Positions 18,650-26,242 of a stretch of DNA of 64,000 bases are shown here, in pieces (positions within the stretch are counted from its first letter, which is position 1; each line of letters begins with the position of its first letter). The DNA comes from Candidatus Firestoneibacteriota bacterium (GTDB lineage Bacteria; Oederibacteriota; D2-FULL-39-29; CAIOVX01): contig CAIOVX010000022.1 of assembly GCA_903861835.1 (NCBI GenBank), positions 44,831 through 108,830 of the forward strand, given 5' to 3'. The translations under genes were made by a program, and so were the position numbers. Under the pieces are notes generated by a model. That model had not been told where the DNA came from and did no database searches. It saw only the letters and a program-made list of their open reading frames with translations.

Positions 18650-19012
18650 GTGATTAATGAGCAGGACATATTAAGGAGACGTGCTAAATATTTTAGAACC
18701 AATATGTCTGTATCAGAGGCATTAATGTGGAATTTGTTAAGAAACGGAAATATCCTTGGAGCAAAGTTTAGGAGACAAGTAATCAAAGGGCCCTACATAC
18801 TAGATTTCTATTGTCCTGAGCTGAAACTGGCAATCGAAGTGGATGGTAAAGAGCACAATAGCATCAATAGATTTAGAAAAGATATCATTAGAGAAGAATA
18901 CCTTGGAAAATGCAAAATCAGGGTAGTAAGAATAAAGTCGGAACAAGTACAAACCGGAATTAATAATGTGTTGAAATATCTAAGCAAAGAGATACTCTTG
19001 CGGCGAAGATAA
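18650..19012 (+). CDS. DUF559 endonuclease-like protein
   Basis: A 120-residue protein of the DUF559 family, small single-domain proteins with a Vsr/PD-(D/E)XK-like fold. Key blocks: AKYFRTNMSVSEALMWNLLR, GAKFRRQVIKGPYILDFYC and the putative catalytic LAIEVDGKEHNS. It starts at GTG with AGAGGA 10 bases upstream. By eye the codon use is richer in A and T (AGA, ATA, TTA) than in its neighbours, which suggests transfer. It is bracketed by two CT-rich palindromes (18493 and 19049), an arrangement like a small mobile or domesticated element. Function of the family is not established; DNA cleavage is inference. Confidence 0.85.
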   Translation: MINEQDILRRRAKYFRTNMSVSEALMWNLLRNGNILGAKFRRQVIKGPYILDFYCPELKLAIEVDGKEHNSINRFRKDIIREEYLGKCKIRVVRIKSEQVQTGINNVLKYLSKEILLRRR

Positions 19013-19048
19013 GGTGTTAAATCGAGATTACGAAACGGAGAGAAATAA

Positions 19049-19090
19049 CCCCCTCTCCGTCTCTCCCCCTTATTGAGAAGGGGGAGAGGG
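19049..19090. repeat. CT-rich palindrome downstream of DUF559 gene
   Basis: CTCTCCCCCT and AGGGGGAGAG, a perfect 10-bp stem with an 8-nt loop, preceded by CCCCCTCTCCGT and followed by GGTTGAAGG. Only 15 bases before the radA start. Confidence 0.7.
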
Positions 19091-19104
19091 TTGAAGGAGA
19101 AAAA

Positions 19105-20472
19105 GTGGCTAAGGATAAAATAGCTTTTGTGTGCCAGGAATGCGGTTATGAATCCTCGAGGTGGCTCGGCAGATGCCCGGCCTGCGACAAGTGGAACACC
19201 TTTGTCGAAGAGAAGAAGTTCAAACCGAAAGAGTCCAGGAACAGCGGGCTTTCCGGCGGCATGACCGAGGCCGTCTCAATTGCCGAGATAGACAGCAAAG
19301 AAGAGAACAGGTACACAACCGGCATCAAGGAATTGGACAAGGTTCTCGGCGGAGGGCTGGTAATAGGCTCGCTGGTTCTTGTCGGCGGCGAGCCCGGCAT
19401 AGGAAAATCAACGCTGGTTCTTCAGATGTGTCACGAGCTGAGCAAGAAGTACGGCCCGGTTCTCTATATCTCCGGAGAAGAGTCGGTCCAGCAGATAAAA
19501 CTCAGGGCGACCAGGTTGGGCGCGCTTTCAAAGGACCTTCTGCTTGTTTCCGAGACAAACATCGCACTTATCGAAAAGCATATTGAACAGATAAACCCCA
19601 AGGCGGTTGTCATTGATTCCATCCAGACGATGTATAACGAAGAAATCCCCTCTGCTCCCGGCAGTGTTTCGCAGGTAAGGGAGAACGCGGCAAAATTGAT
19701 GTACCTCAGCAAGGGGAAAGGGGTTTCAATATTTCTGATAGGCCATGTAACCAAAGAAGGCGCGCTTGCCGGCCCCAGGGTGCTGGAACACCTTGTGGAT
19801 ACAGTCCTTTACTTTGAAGGCGACAAAAACCACAATTTCAGGATACTCCGCTCCTATAAGAACCGGTTCGGCCCGGCCAACGAGATTGCAGTCTTTGAGA
19901 TGCGCGAGACCGGGCTCATAGAAGTGGAGAACCCCTCGGAAGTCTTCCTTCGGGAAAGAACTTCGGATACTTCCGGATCCGTAATTGTTGCTGCGATGGA
20001 AGGCACCCGGCCTTTCCTCGTTGAAATTCAGGCGCTGGTCTCTCCTTCGTATTTCGGCATGCCGCAGAGGAGATGTTCAGGCGTGGACTACAACAGGTTT
20101 ACCCTCCTCTCGGCGGTACTTGAAAAGCGCGGCGGGTTCAGCGTGGGAAACCAGGATATCTTTGTGAATGTCGCGGGCGGCGTTTCAATTGACGAGCCTG
20201 CGGTCGACCTCGGGGTGGTGCTTGCTATCGCCTCAAACATAAAAGATTATCCTGCTGACCCTAAGACCGTGGTCTTCGGCGAAGTAGGCCTTGCCGGAGA
20301 AGTCCGGGCGGTGTCACAGGTGAACGAAAGGATAAAAGAAGCGGAAAGGCTCGGCTTCACCCAATGTGTCATACCCTTCAGCAATATCAAAGGGATAAAC
20401 CTTAAAAAAAGCGCTTGCCAGATAACGGGAGTAAAGAACATTACCGAGGCTTTAAGGGCGGTGTTTAAGTGA
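19105..20472 (+). CDS. radA: DNA repair protein RadA/Sms
   Basis: A 455-residue branched-DNA helicase acting with RecA in recombination. The N-terminal C4 zinc finger is FVCQECGYES...GRCPACDKWNTF. The RecA-like core has Walker A GGEPGIGKSTL (residue ~94) and Walker B-like AVVIDSIQT. The RadA-specific motif YKNRFGPANEIAVFEM is present. The C-terminal Lon-protease-like domain covers ~280-455 (VAGGVSIDEPAVDLGVVLAI). GTG start with AAGGAG upstream. The stop overlaps the next start by GTGA. Confidence 0.96.
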   Translation: MAKDKIAFVCQECGYESSRWLGRCPACDKWNTFVEEKKFKPKESRNSGLSGGMTEAVSIAEIDSKEENRYTTGIKELDKVLGGGLVIGSLVLVGGEPGIGKSTLVLQMCHELSKKYGPVLYISGEESVQQIKLRATRLGALSKDLLLVSETNIALIEKHIEQINPKAVVIDSIQTMYNEEIPSAPGSVSQVRENAAKLMYLSKGKGVSIFLIGHVTKEGALAGPRVLEHLVDTVLYFEGDKNHNFRILRSYKNRFGPANEIAVFEMRETGLIEVENPSEVFLRERTSDTSGSVIVAAMEGTRPFLVEIQALVSPSYFGMPQRRCSGVDYNRFTLLSAVLEKRGGFSVGNQDIFVNVAGGVSIDEPAVDLGVVLAIASNIKDYPADPKTVVFGEVGLAGEVRAVSQVNERIKEAERLGFTQCVIPFSNIKGINLKKSACQITGVKNITEALRAVFK

Positions 20473-21704
20473 AGAAATCCATAAGCGTGCGGGCTATCAA
20501 GAAAGCCGTCAAATCAGACAGGGCGAACATTTTGAGATTGATGAAGCAGCTGGTCGGCATTCCCACTGTCAACCCTCCGGGAATAAATTACAGGAAGATG
20601 GTTGACTTCCTCGGGTCTGAAGGAAAGAAACTGGGGCTTTCCGTAAAAAAGATAAAAGCGCCGGTCAAATACACGAAGCAACTCCCGCCAGAAGCAAAAG
20701 GCGAGAGATGGAATATTATTCTAGGATGGAAAACTGGTTCAAAGAAGAAGCTCCACTTCAACGGGCATTTTGATGTTGTCCCCGCTTCCGGCGGGTTCAA
20801 AGCCGATCCGTTCAAACTACGGGTGCAGGGCAATAAACTGCTGGGCCGCGGAGCCGGAGATATGAAATGCAGTATAACCGCTTGTTTCGCCGCAGTGAAG
20901 GTACTTAAAAAACTCGGTATAAAGCCGGCGTGGGACCTTGAGTTCTCTTTCTGTTGCGACGAGGAGACCGGCGGGCTTTGCGGCACGGGAATGCTTGTGA
21001 AAGAAGGTCTTATCAAGGCAGATGCGGCAGTTGAGACCGACGGTTCCGGCGGAACCAAGCTCACGATTGCGCATAGGGGTATTTATGAACTCATAGTGAC
21101 TGTATTGGGTAAATCGGCTCACGCGGCCACGCATACTGACGGCGTTAACGCTTTCCTGAAAGGCATTGAAATAGTAACGAAAATTGAGGAATACAGAAAA
21201 AAACTGGAAAAAAGGGCTTCCGGCTATAGCGCGGACAAACGCATTAAAAGAATCGCGACGCTTATGGTCGGGGGCAGGGCTTACGGCGGCGTGAAGGGCA
21301 ATGCGGTCCCTGACCGTTTTGCTTTTACGGTAGACCGGCGAATTCTTCCCGAGGAAAACCTTAAGAAAGTCAGGTCGGAACTGCTGGCGCTTATACAACA
21401 TGAAGCGAAACGGCTCGGCGTAAAGGTAAAAATAGAGGAAGAGATGCTCCCTCCGTCCGCTATCAAAAGCGATTCTCCGATAGCAAAAACATTTGCGGGA
21501 GCAATAAAAAAAGTATTTGAAAAGCCGGCCTTTATCTCAATGACCGGCGGGCGCCTTGATATGGAATACCTTATAAACGGCGCGAAAATCCCGACGCTTG
21601 CTTATGGAGTATCCGGCAAGAACTTTCACGGGGACGAAGAATCAACGGATATCAGGGATATAATTGACACGGCGGCGGTTTACGCGGAAGTGATGAGGTC
21701 GTAA
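20469..21704 (+). CDS. M20-family metallopeptidase (ArgE/DapE-like)
   Basis: A 411-residue zinc hydrolase of the M20 family (acetylornithine deacetylase/succinyl-diaminopimelate desuccinylase/dipeptidase). Metal ligands: FNGHFDVVPA (His, Asp), GRGAGDMK (bridging Asp), CDEETGG (catalytic Glu and ligand Glu), VETDGSGG, and the C-terminal NFHGDEES. A dimerisation domain spans ~190-310. Translationally coupled to radA by a GTGA overlap. Without argH, argJ or dapD neighbours the substrate cannot be assigned. Confidence 0.87.
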   Translation: MKKSISVRAIKKAVKSDRANILRLMKQLVGIPTVNPPGINYRKMVDFLGSEGKKLGLSVKKIKAPVKYTKQLPPEAKGERWNIILGWKTGSKKKLHFNGHFDVVPASGGFKADPFKLRVQGNKLLGRGAGDMKCSITACFAAVKVLKKLGIKPAWDLEFSFCCDEETGGLCGTGMLVKEGLIKADAAVETDGSGGTKLTIAHRGIYELIVTVLGKSAHAATHTDGVNAFLKGIEIVTKIEEYRKKLEKRASGYSADKRIKRIATLMVGGRAYGGVKGNAVPDRFAFTVDRRILPEENLKKVRSELLALIQHEAKRLGVKVKIEEEMLPPSAIKSDSPIAKTFAGAIKKVFEKPAFISMTGGRLDMEYLINGAKIPTLAYGVSGKNFHGDEESTDIRDIIDTAAVYAEVMRS

Positions 21705-21725
21705 AACTTTTGTTTTAGCGTTGCC

Positions 21726-22076
21726 TCATAAAGAAGCGCAGGCTTCGCAGGCCAGCCAGAATAATCTTTCCCTTACAGAATGCCTGTTCCAGCCGCGGTG
21801 GTCCCAGGAAATGCCGCTGCAGTCATCCCCGCTGTACAGCATTTGCCCGAAGACAACTTTTCTATACTTTGCCACGGCAAAGAACGCGGCTGCTTCCATT
21901 TCTACGGTTAGGCAGCCCTCGGCCTTCCTGGCTTTTATCTTGGAGAGTGTTTCGCGGTAAAAAGCGTCGGTCGTCCAGGTTTTCCCGGTGATATATCCTA
22001 TGCCGTGCTTATCAAGGACCTTCCTGATGGCTTTGACTGCAGTCCCGTTTGCCTTAACTTCTCTGCTGGCGTGCCT
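21726..22076 (-). pseudogene. Nucleoside phosphorylase family 1, C-terminal relic
   Basis: On the minus strand a 117-codon frame reads as the C-terminal third of a uridine/purine phosphorylase-like protein: SREVKANGTAVKAI, WTTDAFYRETLSKI, CLTVEMEAAAFFAVAKYR, FGQMLYSGDDCSG. The frame is closed by an in-frame TAA at 22077-22079, no start codon lies near its 5' end, and the N-terminal ~120 residues are missing: the upstream DNA is a short repeat followed by tRNA-Gln. The block VEMEAAAFF is the family's catalytic/ribose-binding region, so this looks like recent decay or a truncation at the tRNA-side junction. Confidence 0.75.
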
Positions 22077-22086
22077 TTAGTCCTGC

Positions 22087-22140
22087 ACCTGAATGAAATG
22101 AATGGTGCAGGGCATGTACCTGAGCGAAGCGAATGGTTCA
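22087..22140. repeat. Two diverged 23-nt direct repeats beside tRNA-Gln
   Basis: Units at 22087-22109 and 22118-22140 share ACCTGA...GAATGGT..CA and differ inside (AATGAAATGAATGG versus AGCGAAGCGAATGG). They are spaced 31 bp. The second unit abuts the 3' end of the tRNA gene, and the first lies next to the end of the nucleoside phosphorylase relic. Confidence 0.6.
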
Positions 22141-22214
22141 TGGCTCCGGGGCGTGGACTCGAACCACGAAGTGCGCCTTCAAAGGGCGCTGTGTTACCAT
22201 TACACTACCCCGGA
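22141..22214 (-). tRNA. tRNA-Gln (anticodon TTG)
   Basis: Cloverleaf on the minus strand: acceptor TCCGGGG/CCCCGGA, D arm GTGT-AATGGTA-ACAC, anticodon arm GCGCC-CTTTGAA-GGCGC with anticodon TTG, short variable region ACTT, T arm CGTGG-TTCGAGT-CCACG, discriminator G and an encoded CCA. All stems pair. The predicted start point lies two bases from the mature 5' end. Confidence 0.96.
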
Positions 22215-22222
22215 ATGGCAAC

Positions 22223-22251
22223 ATTATAGCAAAACCAGCCATCTTTCTAAA
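22223..22251 (-). promoter_or_regulatory. Promoter of tRNA-Gln
   Basis: On the minus strand TTTAGA, 17-bp spacer, extended -10 TGC-TATAAT. Start point predicted near 22216, just ahead of the tRNA 5' end at 22214. Confidence 0.65.
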
Positions 22252-22340
22252 GCCAAAACACGGAAAAGCGTTGTTTTACAAGGCAAAAATCAATTGACTT
22301 TTATGCGATAATAATCAATTATAGAGAAACTATCAAGGTG

Positions 22341-22374
22341 TATCGGTGTAATCAAATAATTCATCTGTGTCATC
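22341..22374 (+). repeat. 13-mer repeat pair upstream of nadB
   Basis: TATCGGTGTAATC at 22341 and CATCTGTGTCATC at 22362, period 21. It ends 24 bases before the nadB ATG. Confidence 0.65.
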
Positions 22375-22398
22375 AAACTAAGTTGTTAAAGGAAGATT

Positions 22399-24048
22399 AT
22401 GCAAAGGAATGAATGTGCAGTGCTTGGCGGAGGTTTCGCGGGTTGTTCCGCGGCGCTTGAGCTTGCGGCCGCAGGCAAGAAGGTAGATCTTTATGTAAAG
22501 GGAAGTCTTTTTGAAGACAATAACAGCGTTCTTGCGGCGGGCGGCTTTGCGGCTGTGCCGCTGAATGATAACGGTAAGCCTTCAGGCGATGACTCTTTTG
22601 AACTGCATATCAAAGACACCTTAAAAGCCGGAAGAGGCCTAAATGATGCCGCCGTTGTCGAGTATTGTGTAAAACATTTTTATCCGGATGTAATCCTCTG
22701 GCTGGAAAAACTCGGAGTAAGATTCGACAGGATCGGAAATGGGCTCAGCCTTCACAAGGAAGGCGGCCACTCACGTTCAAGGATCATCCATCACGAGGAT
22801 ATCACAGGCCTTACCATAATGAAGGTGCTGTCCGATGCTGTCCGGTCCAACAGGAATATAAAACTTCACGAAAACCACACCGTCATCGACCTTATTACCA
22901 AGAACCGCCTGCTCGGAAAGAAGGGCAAGGATGAGGTGCTCGGTTTTTACGTTTACAATAACCTTAGCGGGCGGGTTGAGACGGTATCGGCCAACGGAGT
23001 TTTCGTTGCCACGGGAGGACTTGGCAAGGTTTTTATGTACACAAGCAATCCCGATGTTGCGACCGGAGACGGATTTGCCGTTTGCTGGCGCGCCGGGCTC
23101 AAACTTGTAAATATGGAGTTCGTCCAGTTCCACCCGACGGTTTTCTATGACCCTTCAGCAACCAATGAATTCGGCAGGCGTTTTCTTTTTACGGAAGCGC
23201 TGCGCGGGGCAGGCGCCTTTCTTAAACTTTCCAGGGACTCAAACCAGGACTTTGTGCTCAAATACGATATCCAGGGGTCAAAGTCCACCAGGGATGTTGT
23301 TACAAAAGCGGAAGAAGTGGAAATGAGAAAGAACGGGCTTGATTGTGTCTGGCTTGACTGCACGCGGATTCCCAGGCATATCCTTAGGACGGAATTTAGG
23401 AACTCTTATGAATTCTGCCTGAATAAAGGCATAGACATTTGCAGGGATCCGGTGCCGGTAGTTTACGCGGAACATTACAGTAATGGAGGAGTCCAGACAG
23501 GCAGGTACGGTGAAACAGAGATAAACGGCCTCTATGTCCTGGGGGAAACCGCCTACACCGGGCTTCACGGGGCGACAAGGCTTGCGAGCAATTCAGGCCC
23601 GGAATGCGTTCTTTTCGGCAGGCTCGCGGCCCAGCACTATGTATGGAAACCGCACACTCCCCAATCCGTAAGGCTTCCGCTCTGGGACCACGGCAAAGCC
23701 GAGAAGGTAAAAGACAAGGCGGCAATAAGCTATTACTGGGAAACGGTAAGACGCACGATGACCCAGCTTTGCGGCATCTCGCGCAACTGGGAGCGCTTAA
23801 GCGCCGCAAAAGATGTTATGGCTACTCTGACCGGCAATATAAGAAAGTTCTACTGGAATTACTATGTGACAAAAGAATTCCTGGAAGTGAGAAACATCGC
23901 GACCGTTTCTTCCATAATAATTCAAAGCGCCATTGCAAGGAACGAAAGCCGGGCCTGCCACTTTCGGGAGGATTTTCCGAAAGAGAGCAGGGATTTTCAG
24001 GGTTTGACGGTCATTCAGAAAAAGGGCGTCGCTTCAATAAAAAAATGA
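22399..24048 (+). CDS. nadB: L-aspartate oxidase (NadB-like flavoprotein)
   Basis: A 549-residue FAD protein of the fumarate reductase/L-aspartate oxidase superfamily. FAD fold at the N-terminus: VLGGGFAGCSAALELAAAGK; then SVLAAGGFAAV, KEGGHSRSRIIHHEDITG, TSNPDVATGDGF, NMEFVQFHPT and HGATRLASNSGPECVLFG, matching NadB more than fumarate reductase. It would oxidise aspartate to iminoaspartate for NAD synthesis. Deviations: HGATRLASNSGPE where NadB usually has HGANRLASNSLLE. nadA and nadC are not adjacent. AAGGAAG precedes the ATG. Confidence 0.8.
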   Translation: MQRNECAVLGGGFAGCSAALELAAAGKKVDLYVKGSLFEDNNSVLAAGGFAAVPLNDNGKPSGDDSFELHIKDTLKAGRGLNDAAVVEYCVKHFYPDVILWLEKLGVRFDRIGNGLSLHKEGGHSRSRIIHHEDITGLTIMKVLSDAVRSNRNIKLHENHTVIDLITKNRLLGKKGKDEVLGFYVYNNLSGRVETVSANGVFVATGGLGKVFMYTSNPDVATGDGFAVCWRAGLKLVNMEFVQFHPTVFYDPSATNEFGRRFLFTEALRGAGAFLKLSRDSNQDFVLKYDIQGSKSTRDVVTKAEEVEMRKNGLDCVWLDCTRIPRHILRTEFRNSYEFCLNKGIDICRDPVPVVYAEHYSNGGVQTGRYGETEINGLYVLGETAYTGLHGATRLASNSGPECVLFGRLAAQHYVWKPHTPQSVRLPLWDHGKAEKVKDKAAISYYWETVRRTMTQLCGISRNWERLSAAKDVMATLTGNIRKFYWNYYVTKEFLEVRNIATVSSIIIQSAIARNESRACHFREDFPKESRDFQGLTVIQKKGVASIKK

Positions 24049-24057
24049 CAGTGGTAT

Positions 24058-24091
24058 AATCTGTGTAATCGCTTTCTTAATCTGCGTAATC
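24058..24091 (+). repeat. 13-mer repeat pair upstream of methyltransferase
   Basis: AATCTGTGTAATC at 24058 and AATCTGCGTAATC at 24079, period 21. The first unit overlaps a TGG-TATAAT extended -10-like sequence (24052-24060). Confidence 0.65.
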
Positions 24092-24110
24092 TTTTTAAAA
24101 CGGAGGAAAG

Positions 24111-24641
24111 GTGAGCGGAAAACAGGCATTTGGTTTTATGAAAGTCGCGTTCAAGTTAAGGGACTTTTTATACAGCCGAGAAAAAGTCCTCAGGGAAACC
24201 TCAATGAAGAAGGGAGATGTAGTCCTTGATTTTGGGTGCGGAACCGGAAGCTACCTGCTCCCCGCATATTCAATTATTGGTGAAACAGGGAAATATTTCG
24301 CGATAGACGCTAATCAGGAAGCCATAGATAATATTAAGAAGCTCGCGGAAACGAACGGCATCAAACAGATAGAATGTGTCCGCTCCAGCCTGCTTACCGG
24401 GCTCAAGAAAAGGTCTGTGGATATTGTGCTGCTCTACGATGTTTTTCATATGGTTGAAAACCAGACCGGGCTTCTCGCGGAACTTTCCAGAGTCTTAAAA
24501 GAGACCGGCGAGCTCTCTTTCAGCGACCATCATATGAAGAAGGACGAGATCCTGAAGCTGGTAACCTCTACCGCGTTCTTTGCGTTCAAAAAGCTGGGAA
24601 AGAAAACTTTTACCTTTGTGAAGCGGTCTCAGGAAGTATAA
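24111..24641 (+). CDS. Class I SAM-dependent methyltransferase
   Basis: A 176-residue Rossmann-fold methyltransferase. The SAM motif is VVLDFGCGTGSYLLPA (residue ~38), motif II is YFAIDANQEAIDNI and motif IV is VDIVLLYDVFHMVE. No substrate-specific domain is visible. Overall it resembles UbiE/type 11 methyltransferases without the quinone-specific blocks. GTG start directly after GGAGGAAAG. Confidence 0.8.
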   Translation: MSGKQAFGFMKVAFKLRDFLYSREKVLRETSMKKGDVVLDFGCGTGSYLLPAYSIIGETGKYFAIDANQEAIDNIKKLAETNGIKQIECVRSSLLTGLKKRSVDIVLLYDVFHMVENQTGLLAELSRVLKETGELSFSDHHMKKDEILKLVTSTAFFAFKKLGKKTFTFVKRSQEV

Positions 24642-24671
24642 AGGCGAATGGTCTGAGGCTCGGAGGGTCAG

Positions 24672-25457
24672 ATGGTTGGCAAGAACCTGAAAATGCCGGT
24701 GGTGTTTATCGGGCATGGATCGCCGATGAACGCCATTGAAGATAACGAATTCGCGAAGGGCTGGCAGGGCATCGCGGCTAAAACCCCGAGACCTAAAGCG
24801 ATTCTCTGTATCTCGGCGCACTGGTACGGCGAAGGCACATTCGTGACTTCCGCAATAACTCCCGGACTTATCTATGATTTCTACGGTTTCCCTGAGGAAC
24901 TCTACGGCAAGCAATATCCCGCGAAAGGCGCTCCGGCGCTTGCTCTGCGAGTTAAAGAGGCTGTAAAGAGCGTTAAGGTCAGATTAGATGAAATCCGAGG
25001 ACTGGACCACGGGACCTGGGTTGTGCTTTACAGAATGTATCCGGAGGCCGACATCCCGGTTATCCAGCTTTCAATAGACGGAAATCTCAGCCCGAAGGAA
25101 CAATTCAAGATAGGGCAGGAACTCTCGGTTCTCAGGGATGAAGGGGTTCTTATCCTCGGAAGCGGAAACATTGTTCACAATCTTTCCCTGGTTGACTATG
25201 ACGCAAATCCTTATGATTGGGCAAAAGAATTTGATGGTTTTGTCTCAAAGAGCCTTGAACAAAAAGATACAAAGGCCCTCTTTGAGTGGAAGCAGAACAA
25301 AAACGGCAAACTCGCCAATCCTTTTGAAGACCATTTTGTTCCTCTCTTTTATGTGCTTGGAGCTTCCGGCGGCGAGACCCCAAGGTTCAGCGTTGAAAAC
25401 ATTTTCGCGGGGTCGTTATCTATGCGATGCGCCGTTTTTGGAGGGTTGGATGGTTAA
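24672..25457 (+). CDS. DODA-type extradiol ring-opening dioxygenase (YgiD-like)
   Basis: A 261-residue member of the LigB/DODA superfamily. Metal ligands are visible in FIGHGSPMNA, CISAHWYG and GLDHGTWVVL, with NIVHNLSLVD further on. E. coli YgiD and plant DOPA 4,5-dioxygenase share this architecture (zinc or iron centre). Natural bacterial substrates are not known. Start ATG follows GGAGGG. It lies 30 bases after the methyltransferase and 27 before an uncharacterised gene, probably one operon. Confidence 0.87.
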   Translation: MVGKNLKMPVVFIGHGSPMNAIEDNEFAKGWQGIAAKTPRPKAILCISAHWYGEGTFVTSAITPGLIYDFYGFPEELYGKQYPAKGAPALALRVKEAVKSVKVRLDEIRGLDHGTWVVLYRMYPEADIPVIQLSIDGNLSPKEQFKIGQELSVLRDEGVLILGSGNIVHNLSLVDYDANPYDWAKEFDGFVSKSLEQKDTKALFEWKQNKNGKLANPFEDHFVPLFYVLGASGGETPRFSVENIFAGSLSMRCAVFGGLDG

Positions 25458-25484
25458 AGGCTTAAAGGCTAAAACGGAAGGCGA

Positions 25485-25985
25485 ATGAAAAGAGTTACCG
25501 TAAATGACAGGATGCAGAAAAGATATTCTTACTTGTTGACAGCTCCCGTGGGGAAGAAATTTGCCCCTGAGTTCAAACCTGAGCTCACGCCGAAAGAAAT
25601 GTTAATGCTCGGGGTTTTTGGTGGGAAGTATTTGACGGATTGTATTGCCGAATTTCCCGCTGATTGGTTTAGAAAGGCGAAACTCTGTCACGAAAAGCAC
25701 GATCCTAAGCTCAACCTCTTCGGCATTAACGCTTCAAATCCGCTCTCGGTCTGGCGCGCGAAAGGCTGGATACACCCTGATGACCCGCGGGGCTGGTTCC
25801 AGTGGTACTGCAGGTATTATATGGGCAGGAGGCACGCGGATGACGAGCGCCAGATAAAGCGGTGGAAAGCTATACGCAGGCATATAGCTCAAATAGAAAA
25901 GAACTGCCTCCCCGGAGATTTGGATTGCAGGATGAGACAGAGGCAGGCGGTTTTGCATTGGGCATACGACTCCAGGAACATATAG
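25485..25985 (+). CDS. Conserved protein of unknown function
   Basis: A 166-residue soluble protein with no signal peptide or membrane helix. I do not recognise a characterised family. It is dense in Trp, Tyr, Arg and Lys, with strongly patterned blocks GWIHPDDPRGWFQWYCRYYM, GRRHADDERQIKRWKAIRRH and RQRQAVLHWAYDSRNI, which look like conserved family motifs rather than random coding. Two cysteines in CLPGDLDCR could pair or bind metal. It follows the DODA-type dioxygenase closely and likely shares its transcript. Nucleic acid binding is a guess from the basic/aromatic composition. Confidence 0.75.
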   Translation: MKRVTVNDRMQKRYSYLLTAPVGKKFAPEFKPELTPKEMLMLGVFGGKYLTDCIAEFPADWFRKAKLCHEKHDPKLNLFGINASNPLSVWRAKGWIHPDDPRGWFQWYCRYYMGRRHADDERQIKRWKAIRRHIAQIEKNCLPGDLDCRMRQRQAVLHWAYDSRNI

Positions 25986-25998
25986 ATAACACGGCTTA

Positions 25999-26213
25999 AA
26001 TAACAAATCTCAAGCACCAAATCACGTAAAGCTAAATCACAAATCACAAGTCCGTCCGCATGCGGACGAGATCTCGCCGCAATTGTAAATTGAGGCGGAC
26101 ACCAAGCACCAAATAAGCACCAAGATGAAAAAGGGAAGGGTAATTTTGAAGCCCGTTTGAATTTTGTATTTTGTTATTTATTTGTGATTTGGAGTTTGAG
26201 ATTTGGTGCTTAT
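25999..26213. repeat. AAATCAC-type inverted spacer with embedded palindrome
   Basis: The left part (to 26049) has repeated AAATCAC/AAGCACCAAATC words; the right part (26176-26213) holds their reverse complements (TTTGTGATTTGG, GATTTGGTGCTT). Inside, 26050-26100 carries an unrelated block bounded by GTCCG and CGGAC, containing GTCCGCATGCGGAC (14-bp perfect palindrome) and CGAGATCTCG. A similar block is at 35933. No gene is visible in this ~255-base gap. Confidence 0.65.
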
Positions 26214-26242
26214 TTTCTGCGTTCCTGCGTACTGGAGGACTT

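Noticed and set aside
19161..19586. 141-codon plus-strand frame inside radA
   Set aside because: Arg/Gln-rich out-of-frame reading of the zinc finger and Walker region of radA; no independent support.
21726..22076. Functional short nucleoside phosphorylase
   Set aside because: The frame has an in-frame stop at its 5' end, no start codon nearby and lacks the N-terminal half of the fold.
22005..22311. Two short plus-strand frames across the tRNA-Gln region
   Set aside because: They read through the reverse complement of a clear tRNA and the nucleoside phosphorylase relic.
22294..22324. TTGACT with TTATAG as a nadB promoter
   Set aside because: The spacer would be 19 bp and the -10 is weak; it also lies where the tRNA-Gln promoter region reads on the other strand.
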